Under the pieces are notes generated by a model. That model searched no databases and was not told the DNA's origin. It saw only the letters and a list, made by a program, of their open reading frames with translations. Positions 13,745-20,556 of a DNA stretch of 33,946 nucleotides are shown here, in pieces. Position 1 is the first letter of the stretch, and every line of letters begins with the position of its first letter. Location of the stretch: positions 1 through 33,946 of the forward strand of contig JAMIFN010000003.1 in NCBI GenBank assembly GCA_035906235.1. The letters run 5' to 3'. Position numbers and translations under genes: made by a program. The stretch comes from JAMIFN01 sp035906235 (GTDB taxonomy: Bacteria > Pseudomonadota > Gammaproteobacteria > Burkholderiales > Burkholderiaceae_C).

Positions 13745-15457
13745 ATGCAAGCTGTTAAAAACGAACTCTTAGCCGCGCTAGCCGCCACATTGGAAGCCCT
13801 ACAAGCGGGCGCAGGCGAAAAAGCCGCTTTTGAAAATCCCAAAGTGGCCGAACACGGCGATCTGGCCACCAATTGCGCCATGCAGCTGGCCAAGCCGCTA
13901 AAAGCCAATCCGCGCGCCCTGGCCGAGCAAATCAAAGCCAGCTTAGAAGCCACGCCCGCTTTTGCGCAATGGGTGGCAGCCATCGAAATTGCGGGGCCTG
14001 GCTTTATCAACATCCGCCTCAAGCCAGCGGCCAAGCAGCAAACCGTGAAAGCCGTGCTGCAACAAGGCGCGGCCTATGGCCTGCAGCCCGCCAGCGGTGA
14101 AAAAGTGCTGGTCGAATTTGTTTCAGCCAACCCCACAGGCCCCTTGCATGTGGGGCATGGGCGCCAAGCCGCTTTGGGCGATGCCATTTGCAATTTGTTC
14201 AGCAGCCAAGGCAAGCAAGTGCATCGCGAGTTTTATTACAACGATGCAGGCGTGCAGATTGACACCCTCACCAAAAGCACACAATTGCGCGGCCAAGGCG
14301 TGAAACCTGGCGACGCCGCTTGGCCCGAAGCGGCCTATAACGGCGACTACATCCAAGACATTGCTGATGCTTTTATCGCCAAAAGCACCGTCAGCGCCGA
14401 CGACCGCAGCTTCACCGCCAATGGCGATTTAGCCGATTACGACAATGTGCGCCAGTTTGCCGTGGCCTATTTGCGCAACGAACAAGACAAAGACTTGCAG
14501 GCCTTTGCGCTGAAGTTTGACGAATACTATTTAGAGTCCAGCCTCTACAGCAATGGCCATGTCGAAGCCACGGTGCAGCGCCTGATCGCCAACGGCAAAA
14601 CCTATGAAAAAGACGGCGCGCTCTGGCTCAAATCCACCGATTACGGCGACGACAAAGACCGCGTGATGAAAAAATCCGCCGTTATCGAGGCGGATGGGCG
14701 AAAATCTGAGGGCGGCTACACCTATTTCGTGCCCGATGTGGCCTACCACATCCAAAAATGGCAGCGCGGCTATACCAAAGTCGTCAATATCCAAGGCAGC
14801 GACCACCACGGCACCATCACCCGTGTGCGCGCGGGCTTGCAGGCCGCCGATGTCGGCATTCCCGCTGGCTACCCCGACTATGTGCTGCACACCATGGTGC
14901 GCGTGGTGCGCGGCGGCGAAGAAGTCAAAATCAGCAAACGCGCGGGCAGCTATGTCACCCTGCGCGATTTGATTGAGTGGACGAATAAAGACGCGGTGCG
15001 CTTTTTTCTGCTCAGCCGCAAACCCGATACCGAATACACCTTCGATGTCGATCTGGCCGTGCAAAAGAACAACGACAACCCTGTCTACTATGTGCAATAC
15101 GCCCATGCGCGCATTTGCTCAGTGCTGCGCAATTGGGGCGAAGCGGGCGGCGACATGGCACAGTTGGCTCAGGCTGATTTGGCTGCATTGGACACCCCTG
15201 CCGCACAAAGCCTGATGCTGCAATTGGCCAAATACCCCGAAATGCTGAGCGCCGCCGCACGCGACTTTGCCCCGCACGATGTGGCCTTTTACCTGCGCGA
15301 ATTGGCCTCCAGCTACCACAGCTATTACGACGCCGAGCGCATTTTGGTCGATGACGAGGCCACCAAACTGGCGCGTCTGGCGCTGGTTGCCGCAACTTCA
15401 CAAGTTCTTCGCAATGGTTTAAGCATTTTGGGTGTGAGCGCCCCAGAAAAGATGTAA
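13745..15457 (+). CDS. argS: Arginyl-tRNA synthetase
   Basis: Class I synthetase charging tRNA-Arg. From ATG 13745 it has 570 residues; this start (MQAVKNELLAAL) fits the family better than upstream TTG or ATG codons. The HIGH motif is HVGHGRQ within ANPTGPLHVGHGRQAALGD (about residue 130). The KMSKS region is the degenerate KISKRAGSYVTLRDL (about residue 394). The C-terminal DALR anticodon-binding domain runs from about residue 455 to the end, including VQYAHARICSVLR. It is followed by the membrane protein and SPOR gene in the order common in Burkholderiales. Confidence 0.97.
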   Translation: MQAVKNELLAALAATLEALQAGAGEKAAFENPKVAEHGDLATNCAMQLAKPLKANPRALAEQIKASLEATPAFAQWVAAIEIAGPGFINIRLKPAAKQQTVKAVLQQGAAYGLQPASGEKVLVEFVSANPTGPLHVGHGRQAALGDAICNLFSSQGKQVHREFYYNDAGVQIDTLTKSTQLRGQGVKPGDAAWPEAAYNGDYIQDIADAFIAKSTVSADDRSFTANGDLADYDNVRQFAVAYLRNEQDKDLQAFALKFDEYYLESSLYSNGHVEATVQRLIANGKTYEKDGALWLKSTDYGDDKDRVMKKSAVIEADGRKSEGGYTYFVPDVAYHIQKWQRGYTKVVNIQGSDHHGTITRVRAGLQAADVGIPAGYPDYVLHTMVRVVRGGEEVKISKRAGSYVTLRDLIEWTNKDAVRFFLLSRKPDTEYTFDVDLAVQKNNDNPVYYVQYAHARICSVLRNWGEAGGDMAQLAQADLAALDTPAAQSLMLQLAKYPEMLSAAARDFAPHDVAFYLRELASSYHSYYDAERILVDDEATKLARLALVAATSQVLRNGLSILGVSAPEKM

Positions 15458-15488
15458 AGTTGCCGCTCAAACTGAAAACACCATTTGC

Positions 15489-16022
15489 ATGCCCCACACA
15501 ACCCCTGAGCGCAGCGCTGCGCAAACCTTCCTCCTCAGCACCTTTGCGGTGGCTGCTCTGCTTTTGGCCTTTGGTCTGAGCTTTTGGGTGGTGATTAAGG
15601 GCGTGGGCAGTGGTTTTCACAACCGTGCTCAAACCCAGCTACGCAGCCCTGATGAAGAAGCCGCTGCCAATCAGGGCTGGGACCCCAATCGCTTGCTAGG
15701 GGGCTTAAGCCGCCAAATGCCCCCTGCAGACTCTTGGGGAAACAACTTTGGCAAACCCCTCGCCTATACCAAAGGCATCGATGCCGACACCTATCTCTAC
15801 CCAGATGGCACAGCCCCCGCGCCAGGCAGCCTGATTTTGGGGGAAGGCGATGATGAGGTATCGGACGAACAGGACAGTGCGGACGGCGGCAATGCGGCAC
15901 TGGGCACAGGGATGGGCGGCGCGTCGGTCACCTCGCCTCCTCGCCTACAAGCACCCGCACTGCAAAATAATATTCGCAGCAACCCCGACAACTCCCCCGT
16001 TGGCGGCCTGCTCAATCGCTAG
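15489..16022 (+). CDS. Single-pass membrane protein of unknown function
   Basis: A 177-residue product from ATG 15489, 31 bases after argS. One transmembrane helix (FLLSTFAVAALLLAFGLSFW, about residues 14-33) is followed by a hydrophilic, probably periplasmic tail rich in Gly, Asp, Ser and Pro. Just after the membrane segment it has NQGWDPNRLLGGL, which resembles NKSWDPNAALSDGL in the following SPOR protein. It lacks a SPOR domain. It may be a diverged duplicate of its neighbour's N-terminal half, or a partner of it. No family recognised. Confidence 0.65.
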   Translation: MPHTTPERSAAQTFLLSTFAVAALLLAFGLSFWVVIKGVGSGFHNRAQTQLRSPDEEAAANQGWDPNRLLGGLSRQMPPADSWGNNFGKPLAYTKGIDADTYLYPDGTAPAPGSLILGEGDDEVSDEQDSADGGNAALGTGMGGASVTSPPRLQAPALQNNIRSNPDNSPVGGLLNR

Positions 16023-16058
16023 AATGCCTTTCTCTTATTCTGCTTGACCGCCCTCTAT

Positions 16059-16814
16059 ATGTTTATCCCTCGCACATCTGCCTCCTTCCCGCTACGCTCC
16101 ACACAACGCGGCGGCACCTTGCTGGGTATCATCATCGGGGTCTTGATCGGCCTTTTTGTGGCCCTAGCAGTGGCGGTGTATGTCACAAAAGTCCCTATCC
16201 CCTTCTCCTCACAAAACAAAACAGCCAGCGGCAGCGTGCAGGCTGAAATCGAAAAAAATAAAAGCTGGGACCCTAATGCCGCCCTGAGCGACGGCCTGAC
16301 TGGTCTAGGCAAAACCGTGACTCCACCAGAACATACCCCAGAGCCGCAAGACCCTAGCGACCCCATCGAAGCGGCTAATACCGCCATACCCAAACCGACA
16401 AAACCACCAAAGCCTGCCAAAACTGCTGACGATACATTGCAGTCTAGCCCTGTAGCTAAAGCCACAGTAGCACCCGCACCCGCTAACGGCGATGACCCCT
16501 TGGCCGATTTAGTCAAACGCAAAGCTGCTGTGCCCCAGGGCGATGTCTCTAGCCAAGACATGGCGACCCAAACCGAACCCTTTGTTTACTACATCCAAAT
16601 TGGCGCATTCGTCAACCGCACAGAAGCGGAAAGCCAAAAAGCGCAGGCTGCCATGTCGGGCTTTAGTGCCAGCATCAGCGAACGCGACCAGGCTGGGCGC
16701 TTAGTCCATCGGGTGCGTTTAGGCCCCTTTGACAGCAAAGAGGCTGCCGACGCCGCCAAAGCCCGCGCTACAGCTGCGGGGATGTCATCAGCTTTGGTTC
16801 GCATCCCGCGTTAA
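16059..16814 (+). CDS. SPOR-domain membrane protein (FtsN-like)
   Basis: A 251-residue bitopic inner-membrane protein from ATG 16059; an in-frame TTG at 16044 is less likely. The transmembrane helix follows RGGTLLGIIIGVLIG and ends near VTKVPIPF. A Pro-, Lys- and Thr-rich periplasmic linker follows. The C-terminal SPOR domain (about residues 173-250) has YYIQIGAFVNRTEAESQKAQ and HRVRLGPFDSKEAADAAKAR. SPOR domains bind septal peptidoglycan lacking stem peptides, so a cell-division role is likely. Location between argS and dsbA is the usual one for this protein in Comamonadaceae-like genomes. Confidence 0.88.
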   Translation: MFIPRTSASFPLRSTQRGGTLLGIIIGVLIGLFVALAVAVYVTKVPIPFSSQNKTASGSVQAEIEKNKSWDPNAALSDGLTGLGKTVTPPEHTPEPQDPSDPIEAANTAIPKPTKPPKPAKTADDTLQSSPVAKATVAPAPANGDDPLADLVKRKAAVPQGDVSSQDMATQTEPFVYYIQIGAFVNRTEAESQKAQAAMSGFSASISERDQAGRLVHRVRLGPFDSKEAADAAKARATAAGMSSALVRIPR

Positions 16815-16925
16815 TGGGCGACACGCGTATACCGTATTGGTGCACCCCCTTGGTATGAGTGCCCTCATTTTTCCCAGTTAGCGTTTCGCGATTTTTCTTA
16901 TTTGCATTTAGAGGAGAGCTTCTTC

Positions 16926-17639
16926 ATGATGAACCGCCGTCAAATCACCCAAGCCGCGGCCCTAGGTTTAAGCGCAGGCAGCGGCCTAGCCTTGGCGCAA
17001 GCTGCCACCGCAGCTAAAGCCCCACCCCCGGCAGCAGCGCCAGCAAGCACAGTAGCAACCTTGCCGATCAGCCCTGGCAAAGACTTTTTGGCTATCAATC
17101 CCAAAGCCTCCGTGGAAGCACCGGCTGGAAAAATTGAGGTCGTCGAATTTTTCTGGTTCAACTGCTCACACTGCTACCACTTTGAAGCCCTACTCAACCC
17201 TTGGGTTGCCAAATTGCCCGCGCATGTGGCCTACCGCAAAGTGCCCGTGGGCTTTGATCCCAACTTTGTGCCGCAGCAAAAAATGTTCTACGCGCTCGAA
17301 GCTATGGGGTTGCTGAGCAGTCTGATGCCTAAAATTTTCAAAGCTATCCACGAGCAGCGCATCAAACTCGACACCGAAGCGCAAATCACTGAATGGCTCG
17401 CCAAACAAGGCGTAGATAAAGCCAAATTCAGCGCCATGTTTAGCTCTTTTGCCATCGCCAGTAAAGCCACTCGCGCGACAAAATTGCAAAATGCCTACCA
17501 GCTAGACGGTGTACCCGCTCTGGGGGTGGCAGGCCAATACCTGACCAACGGCACGATGACTGGCGGCATGCCGCGCATGTTGCAGGTGGCATCGGCCCTG
17601 ATTGCCCGCGCTTCGGCTAAAGGGAACCTCAAAGGGTAA
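16926..17639 (+). CDS. dsbA: Thiol:disulfide interchange protein, DsbA type
   Basis: A periplasmic oxidase that introduces disulfides into exported proteins. The ATG at 16926 has GAGGAGA 8 bases upstream and gives 237 residues. The N-terminus is an Ala-rich signal sequence with an NRRQ twin-arginine-like pair (residues 3-6) and a likely cleavage after ALA or AQA. The active site is CSHC in FFWFNCSHCYHFE, where E. coli DsbA has CPHC. The cis-Pro loop is DGVPALGV near the C-terminus. It follows the SPOR gene after a 111-base gap that may hold its own promoter. Confidence 0.93.
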   Translation: MMNRRQITQAAALGLSAGSGLALAQAATAAKAPPPAAAPASTVATLPISPGKDFLAINPKASVEAPAGKIEVVEFFWFNCSHCYHFEALLNPWVAKLPAHVAYRKVPVGFDPNFVPQQKMFYALEAMGLLSSLMPKIFKAIHEQRIKLDTEAQITEWLAKQGVDKAKFSAMFSSFAIASKATRATKLQNAYQLDGVPALGVAGQYLTNGTMTGGMPRMLQVASALIARASAKGNLKG

Positions 17640-17653
17640 CTCCTTTTTTAAGC

Positions 17654-17682
17654 GCTGCTCAGGCAGGCTTTTTGGCCAAAAA
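17654..17682 (+). repeat. Dispersed element, copy 8
   Basis: GCTGCTCAGGCAGG then CTTTTTGGCCAAAAA. It lies 14 bases after dsbA and before the shared terminator. Confidence 0.8.
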
Positions 17683-17693
17683 TACCGGCACAT

Positions 17694-17722
17694 AAAAAAG
17701 CCCCTCAAAAGAGGGGCTTTTT
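17694..17722. terminator. Bidirectional terminator between dsbA and rplT
   Basis: AAAAAAGCCCCTC-AAAA-GAGGGGCTTTTT. It has T-runs on both strands and serves the convergent dsbA and rpmI-rplT units. Confidence 0.9.
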
Positions 17723-17753
17723 GTGCAGCTTGGAAAAGCAACGATTGGGGAAA

Positions 17754-18113
17754 TTATTTACCCAAAGCTTTTTGCACGCTACTCACGATGCCTGCAAAAG
17801 CGGCTGCATCATGGAAAGCAATTTCGGCCAAAACTTTACGGTCCAGGCTGATTTGCGCTTTATTCAAACCAGCGATGAACTGGCTGTAAGTGATACCGTG
17901 GCTGCGTGCAGCAGCGTTGATACGGGCAATCCACAAGCGGCGGAAGACGCGTTTTTTGTTGCGGCGGTCACGGTAGGCGTATTGACCAGCCTTCATCACC
18001 GCCTGTTTGGCGACGCGGAAGACATTACCACGGCGACCGCGGAAACCTTTAGCTAGGGCGAGAACTTTTTTGTGACGAGCGCGTGCTGTCACACCACGTT
18101 TGACGCGAGGCAT
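17754..18113 (-). CDS. rplT: 50S ribosomal protein L20
   Basis: A 119-residue large-subunit assembly protein. The basic N-terminal extension is PRVKRGVTARARHKKVLALA and the core has YAYRDRRNKKRVFRRLWIARINAA and HGITYSQFIAGL. Gene order rpmI-rplT is conserved, with 27 bases between them. pheS and pheT, which normally follow, are absent; dsbA on the other strand is next. In several bacteria L20 represses this operon by binding the leader RNA. Confidence 0.98.
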   Translation of the reverse strand: MPRVKRGVTARARHKKVLALAKGFRGRRGNVFRVAKQAVMKAGQYAYRDRRNKKRVFRRLWIARINAAARSHGITYSQFIAGLNKAQISLDRKVLAEIAFHDAAAFAGIVSSVQKALGK

Positions 18114-18140
18114 AGTATTACTCCTTGTTCGTCCGTTGAA

Positions 18141-18344
18141 TTACAAGCCTTGCTTGGGCAGCATTTGCGCCATGTGACCCAGATTGGTCTCATGCACATT
18201 CACCGCACCGCGCAGGTGGCGTTTGTTTTTGGTGGTTTTCTTGGTCAGAATGTGGCGTTTGAAAGCCTGACCGCGTTTAACGGTACCACCTGGACGAACG
18301 CGAAAGCGTTTTTTCGCGCTGCTTTTGGTCTTCATCTTGGGCAT
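18141..18344 (-). CDS. rpmI: 50S ribosomal protein L35
   Basis: A 67-residue, very basic protein starting MPKMKTKSSAKKRFRVRPGG and containing RHILTKKTTKNKRHLRG. GGAGCATCAAC lies before the ATG. It is the first gene of a two-gene operon. infC, which precedes rpmI in most bacteria, is missing upstream, where a divergent CorA-type gene lies instead. Confidence 0.98.
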   Translation of the reverse strand: MPKMKTKSSAKKRFRVRPGGTVKRGQAFKRHILTKKTTKNKRHLRGAVNVHETNLGHMAQMLPKQGL

Positions 18345-18371
18345 GTTGATGCTCCTTATGGTTTTTGCTTA

Positions 18372-18401
18372 ATACTAGGCGGTCGGCATGTTTCTGCACA
18401 A
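18372..18401 (-). promoter_or_regulatory. Candidate proximal promoter of rpmI-rplT
   Basis: On the minus strand TTGTGC (18396-18401), 18 bases, TAGTAT (18372-18377). Moderate match; the stronger -10 at 18524-18529 is an alternative. Confidence 0.35.
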
Positions 18402-18440
18402 CGCTTGTGGGGCCCGATCAAGCTGACGATTTGCGGCTAA

Positions 18441-18472
18441 GGCTAGCTAGGCTAGGCTAGGCTAGGCTAGGG
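18441..18472. repeat. GGCTA pentanucleotide tandem repeat in the rpmI leader
   Basis: Five or six consecutive GCTAG/GGCTA units, one of them shortened. CTAG is self-complementary, so the leader RNA can fold on itself here. The tract lies between the distal TATAAT and rpmI. Confidence 0.8.
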
Positions 18473-18523
18473 CCTTGAAAGCTGTTACCGCGCGGCAAAG
18501 ACCGATTTGCCGTACAGCCCGCC

Positions 18524-18529
18524 ATTATA
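18524..18529 (-). promoter_or_regulatory. Candidate distal -10 box of rpmI-rplT
   Basis: Perfect TATAAT on the minus strand with no good -35. A transcript from here would carry a leader of about 170 bases including the pentanucleotide tract. Confidence 0.4.
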
Positions 18530-18542
18530 GAGGCAAATACGC

Positions 18543-18570
18543 TTGCCGTGAGCAGCTCGCCCGATACAAT
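18543..18570 (+). promoter_or_regulatory. Candidate promoter of the CorA-type gene
   Basis: TTGCCG (18543-18548), 16 bases, TACAAT (18565-18570). It is divergent from the rpmI promoter and 45 bases before the ATG at 18616. Confidence 0.45.
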
Positions 18571-18615
18571 CTGCGGCGCCCTCCCCATCGCCTTTGCATG
18601 TATGCCTGCAGCCTT

Positions 18616-19671
18616 ATGAATTTCTACCAATTTCCCTTAGGAGCCAAGCCGGGCAAGCCCACGCATGCAAGGGGTTTGCCTCATGTACCCGAACCCGATG
18701 CACAGAGCTTTCTCTGGTGCGTATTACCGCGTAGCGCGTTAACGCAAGACTGGGAGGCTTTGCAAACCGTGGTACGCGGCTATAGCGCAGCGGGTTTGCT
18801 GCAACTGCATCTGAGAGATTTATGCAATGCCCAGCACCCCAGCCGGTATGACTTCAGTAGCGACTACGATGTGCTGATTTTTCGCCAATTGGCGCAAGCG
18901 CATCTTGCGCAGGAACACCAGACTTTGCCGACTTTGGTGACGGCGGCCGTGGGCTTTGTCCTGTTTGACCAACTGCTGATCACGGTGTACGAGGACGACT
19001 GCCCTTGGGTGGATGATTTTTTACTGCGTTTTATGCAAGATGCGCGTCTGCCGCACAGCCCCGCCGATTTGATGCTGCGTTTGACCAATGCGCTGGTGGA
19101 TGATTTCTTGAACCTGCGAAAGGTATTGGGCTTGCGTTTGCATGACTGGCAGGTACGACTATTGCGACCGAATACGCACTTTACTGCTTGGCAGGCGCTA
19201 CTGGCTGAACGCTCCTATTTCAGCGACTTGGCCAGCATTTGCGAAGAACAACACGACACCATGCAAGAGTGGTTGGACGCACAACTGGAGCAGTCGCCTG
19301 AGGATGGCTCCGGCCACAGTTTGCAACGCGATCTGCTCTTGGCACGCAGCCGCGACATCATTGGGCACATTCAACGCGTCAACCAATATGTCAGTAAATT
19401 GGAAACCTCGATGGAAAACGCGGTGCAAATTCACTTTAGCGCCCAGGCAAATCGCGCCAACGCGGCCATGCAGATGTTGACCGTGATTGCCGCCATTTTT
19501 TTGCCATTGAATTTCGTGACGGGTTTCTTTGGCATGAATTTCGACACACTGCCCCTCATTCACAAAACTTGGGGTGTCTGGCTAGCGGTGTTGGCGATGC
19601 TCATGGCGGCTGCGGGTATGGCTTGGTTTTTTTGGCAAAAACGCTATTGGAGGCAGCATGAGACCGATTAA
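18616..19671 (+). CDS. CorA-family divalent-metal channel
   Basis: Inner-membrane pentameric channel for Mg2+ or related ions. From ATG 18616 it has 351 residues; 18598 is an alternative start, and the longer upstream frame is Arg-rich and unlikely. The large N-terminal cytoplasmic domain ends in a long helix (QRVNQYVSKLETSMENAVQ). The two C-terminal transmembrane helices flank the signature FFGMNFD (GMN). The first helix is MQMLTVIAAIFLPLNFVTGF and the second WGVWLAVLAMLMAAAGMAW. The ion cannot be told from sequence. Its end overlaps the next gene by 14 bases. Confidence 0.93.
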   Translation: MNFYQFPLGAKPGKPTHARGLPHVPEPDAQSFLWCVLPRSALTQDWEALQTVVRGYSAAGLLQLHLRDLCNAQHPSRYDFSSDYDVLIFRQLAQAHLAQEHQTLPTLVTAAVGFVLFDQLLITVYEDDCPWVDDFLLRFMQDARLPHSPADLMLRLTNALVDDFLNLRKVLGLRLHDWQVRLLRPNTHFTAWQALLAERSYFSDLASICEEQHDTMQEWLDAQLEQSPEDGSGHSLQRDLLLARSRDIIGHIQRVNQYVSKLETSMENAVQIHFSAQANRANAAMQMLTVIAAIFLPLNFVTGFFGMNFDTLPLIHKTWGVWLAVLAMLMAAAGMAWFFWQKRYWRQHETD

Positions 19672-20176
19672 AACATTAGCGCCTATCTGCTCGCTGCTGG
19701 GCTTGCTGGGACTAAATCCTGGCCTATCCGCTGCTACTGAGACAGCTAAAGCCCCAGACGCTGCGCAAGCCTGGGCAGATTTACAAACCAAATCTGTGCT
19801 CAATGGCATGGTACAGGCCAGCGTGTCCTATGCTGGCAAAGACACGCAAGTCCTGGTGTTCAGCAAAAAACGCTACGCCCACGCTGCCGAGCAAGCGCAA
19901 GCTCTGCAAGCTGCGCGTTTGATTCAACGCGATGCGGCCCTTTTTTGTGGCAGCCATTGCCAGGTACTGCCTATGCCTAACCCAGAGTTGCAATCCGACG
20001 GGCGTCTGCGTTTTGTTTTGCGCCTAACCGGGCTAGGTCGTCAATTGTTTCAAGAGGAATTGCAGGCTCTGCTCAGTGGAAGTACGGGTTTACCAGAGGC
20101 TCGGCCGCAACCTCGTCCATCGAGTTCGTCGTCTTCTGGCGCGCCACCAAAAGCCAAAGCCCAGATCAATATCTGA
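19658..20176 (+). CDS. Exported protein of unknown function
   Basis: A 172-residue product with TTGGAGG before ATG 19658, overlapping the end of the CorA-type gene by 14 bases, so the two are probably co-translated. The N-terminus looks like a signal peptide (LLGLLGLNPGLSAATE). The middle has VLVFSKKRYAHAAEQAQALQAA and a single Cys pair (CGSHC) that could form a disulfide or bind metal. The C-terminal tail is Pro- and Ser-rich, low complexity. No family recognised. Confidence 0.65.
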   Translation: MRPIKTLAPICSLLGLLGLNPGLSAATETAKAPDAAQAWADLQTKSVLNGMVQASVSYAGKDTQVLVFSKKRYAHAAEQAQALQAARLIQRDAALFCGSHCQVLPMPNPELQSDGRLRFVLRLTGLGRQLFQEELQALLSGSTGLPEARPQPRPSSSSSSGAPPKAKAQINI

Positions 20177-20201
20177 GCGCCCTAGAGGAAGCCACTCCAC
20201 T

Positions 20202-20504
20202 ATGCCCCGCCCTGACCCGCGCAATATCCACGATGTGGTGCAAAGCAGCAGTTTGCTGGCGCAGTTGCGCTACCACTGGGCGCAATCGCAAGCGCGGCTA
20301 GACTGCGTGCTGCCCCTGCTGCCCCCTGCCCTGCGCCCTTTGGTTAAAGCCGCCGGGCTAGAAGACGGCGTCTGGCATATGCTCTGCCCCAACGCCGCCG
20401 CAGCCACTAAACTGCGGCAATTGCAGCCTAGGCTGCTAGCGCATTTGCAAGCCAGTGGCCTGCCTACCCACGATTTGCGCTTTAAAATTGAGAGCCATAT
20501 CTAA
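20202..20504 (+). CDS. DciA-like (DUF721) protein
   Basis: A 100-residue product from ATG 20202 with GAGGAA upstream. The pattern LLAQLRYHWAQSQARLDCVLPLLP, then GVWHMLCPNAAAATKLRQLQPRLL, then LRFKIES fits DUF721/DciA, proteins that help load the replicative helicase DnaB in bacteria lacking DnaC. It is on the short side and has only the core KH-like fold. Its stop codon is directly followed by copy 9 of the dispersed repeat. Family call is from pattern recognition and moderately sure. Confidence 0.7.
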   Translation: MPRPDPRNIHDVVQSSSLLAQLRYHWAQSQARLDCVLPLLPPALRPLVKAAGLEDGVWHMLCPNAAAATKLRQLQPRLLAHLQASGLPTHDLRFKIESHI

Positions 20505-20506
20505 GG

Positions 20507-20535
20507 TTTAAGCCGTAAAACCTGCCTGAGCAGCT
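20507..20535 (-). repeat. Dispersed element, copy 9, between the DciA-like gene and uvrC
   Basis: Minus-strand AGCTGCTCAGGCAGG then TTTTACGGCTTAAA. It starts 2 bases after one stop codon and ends 21 bases before the uvrC ATG, so it fills the whole gap. The flank TACTATTAAAACAAT (minus strand) is shared with copies 3 and 4. Confidence 0.88.
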
Positions 20536-20556
20536 ATTGTTTTAATAGTATTCAAG

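Noticed and set aside
14531..15632. Long antisense frames over argS
   Set aside because: Same reason: they lie opposite well-conserved synthetase sequence and show no start signal or family.
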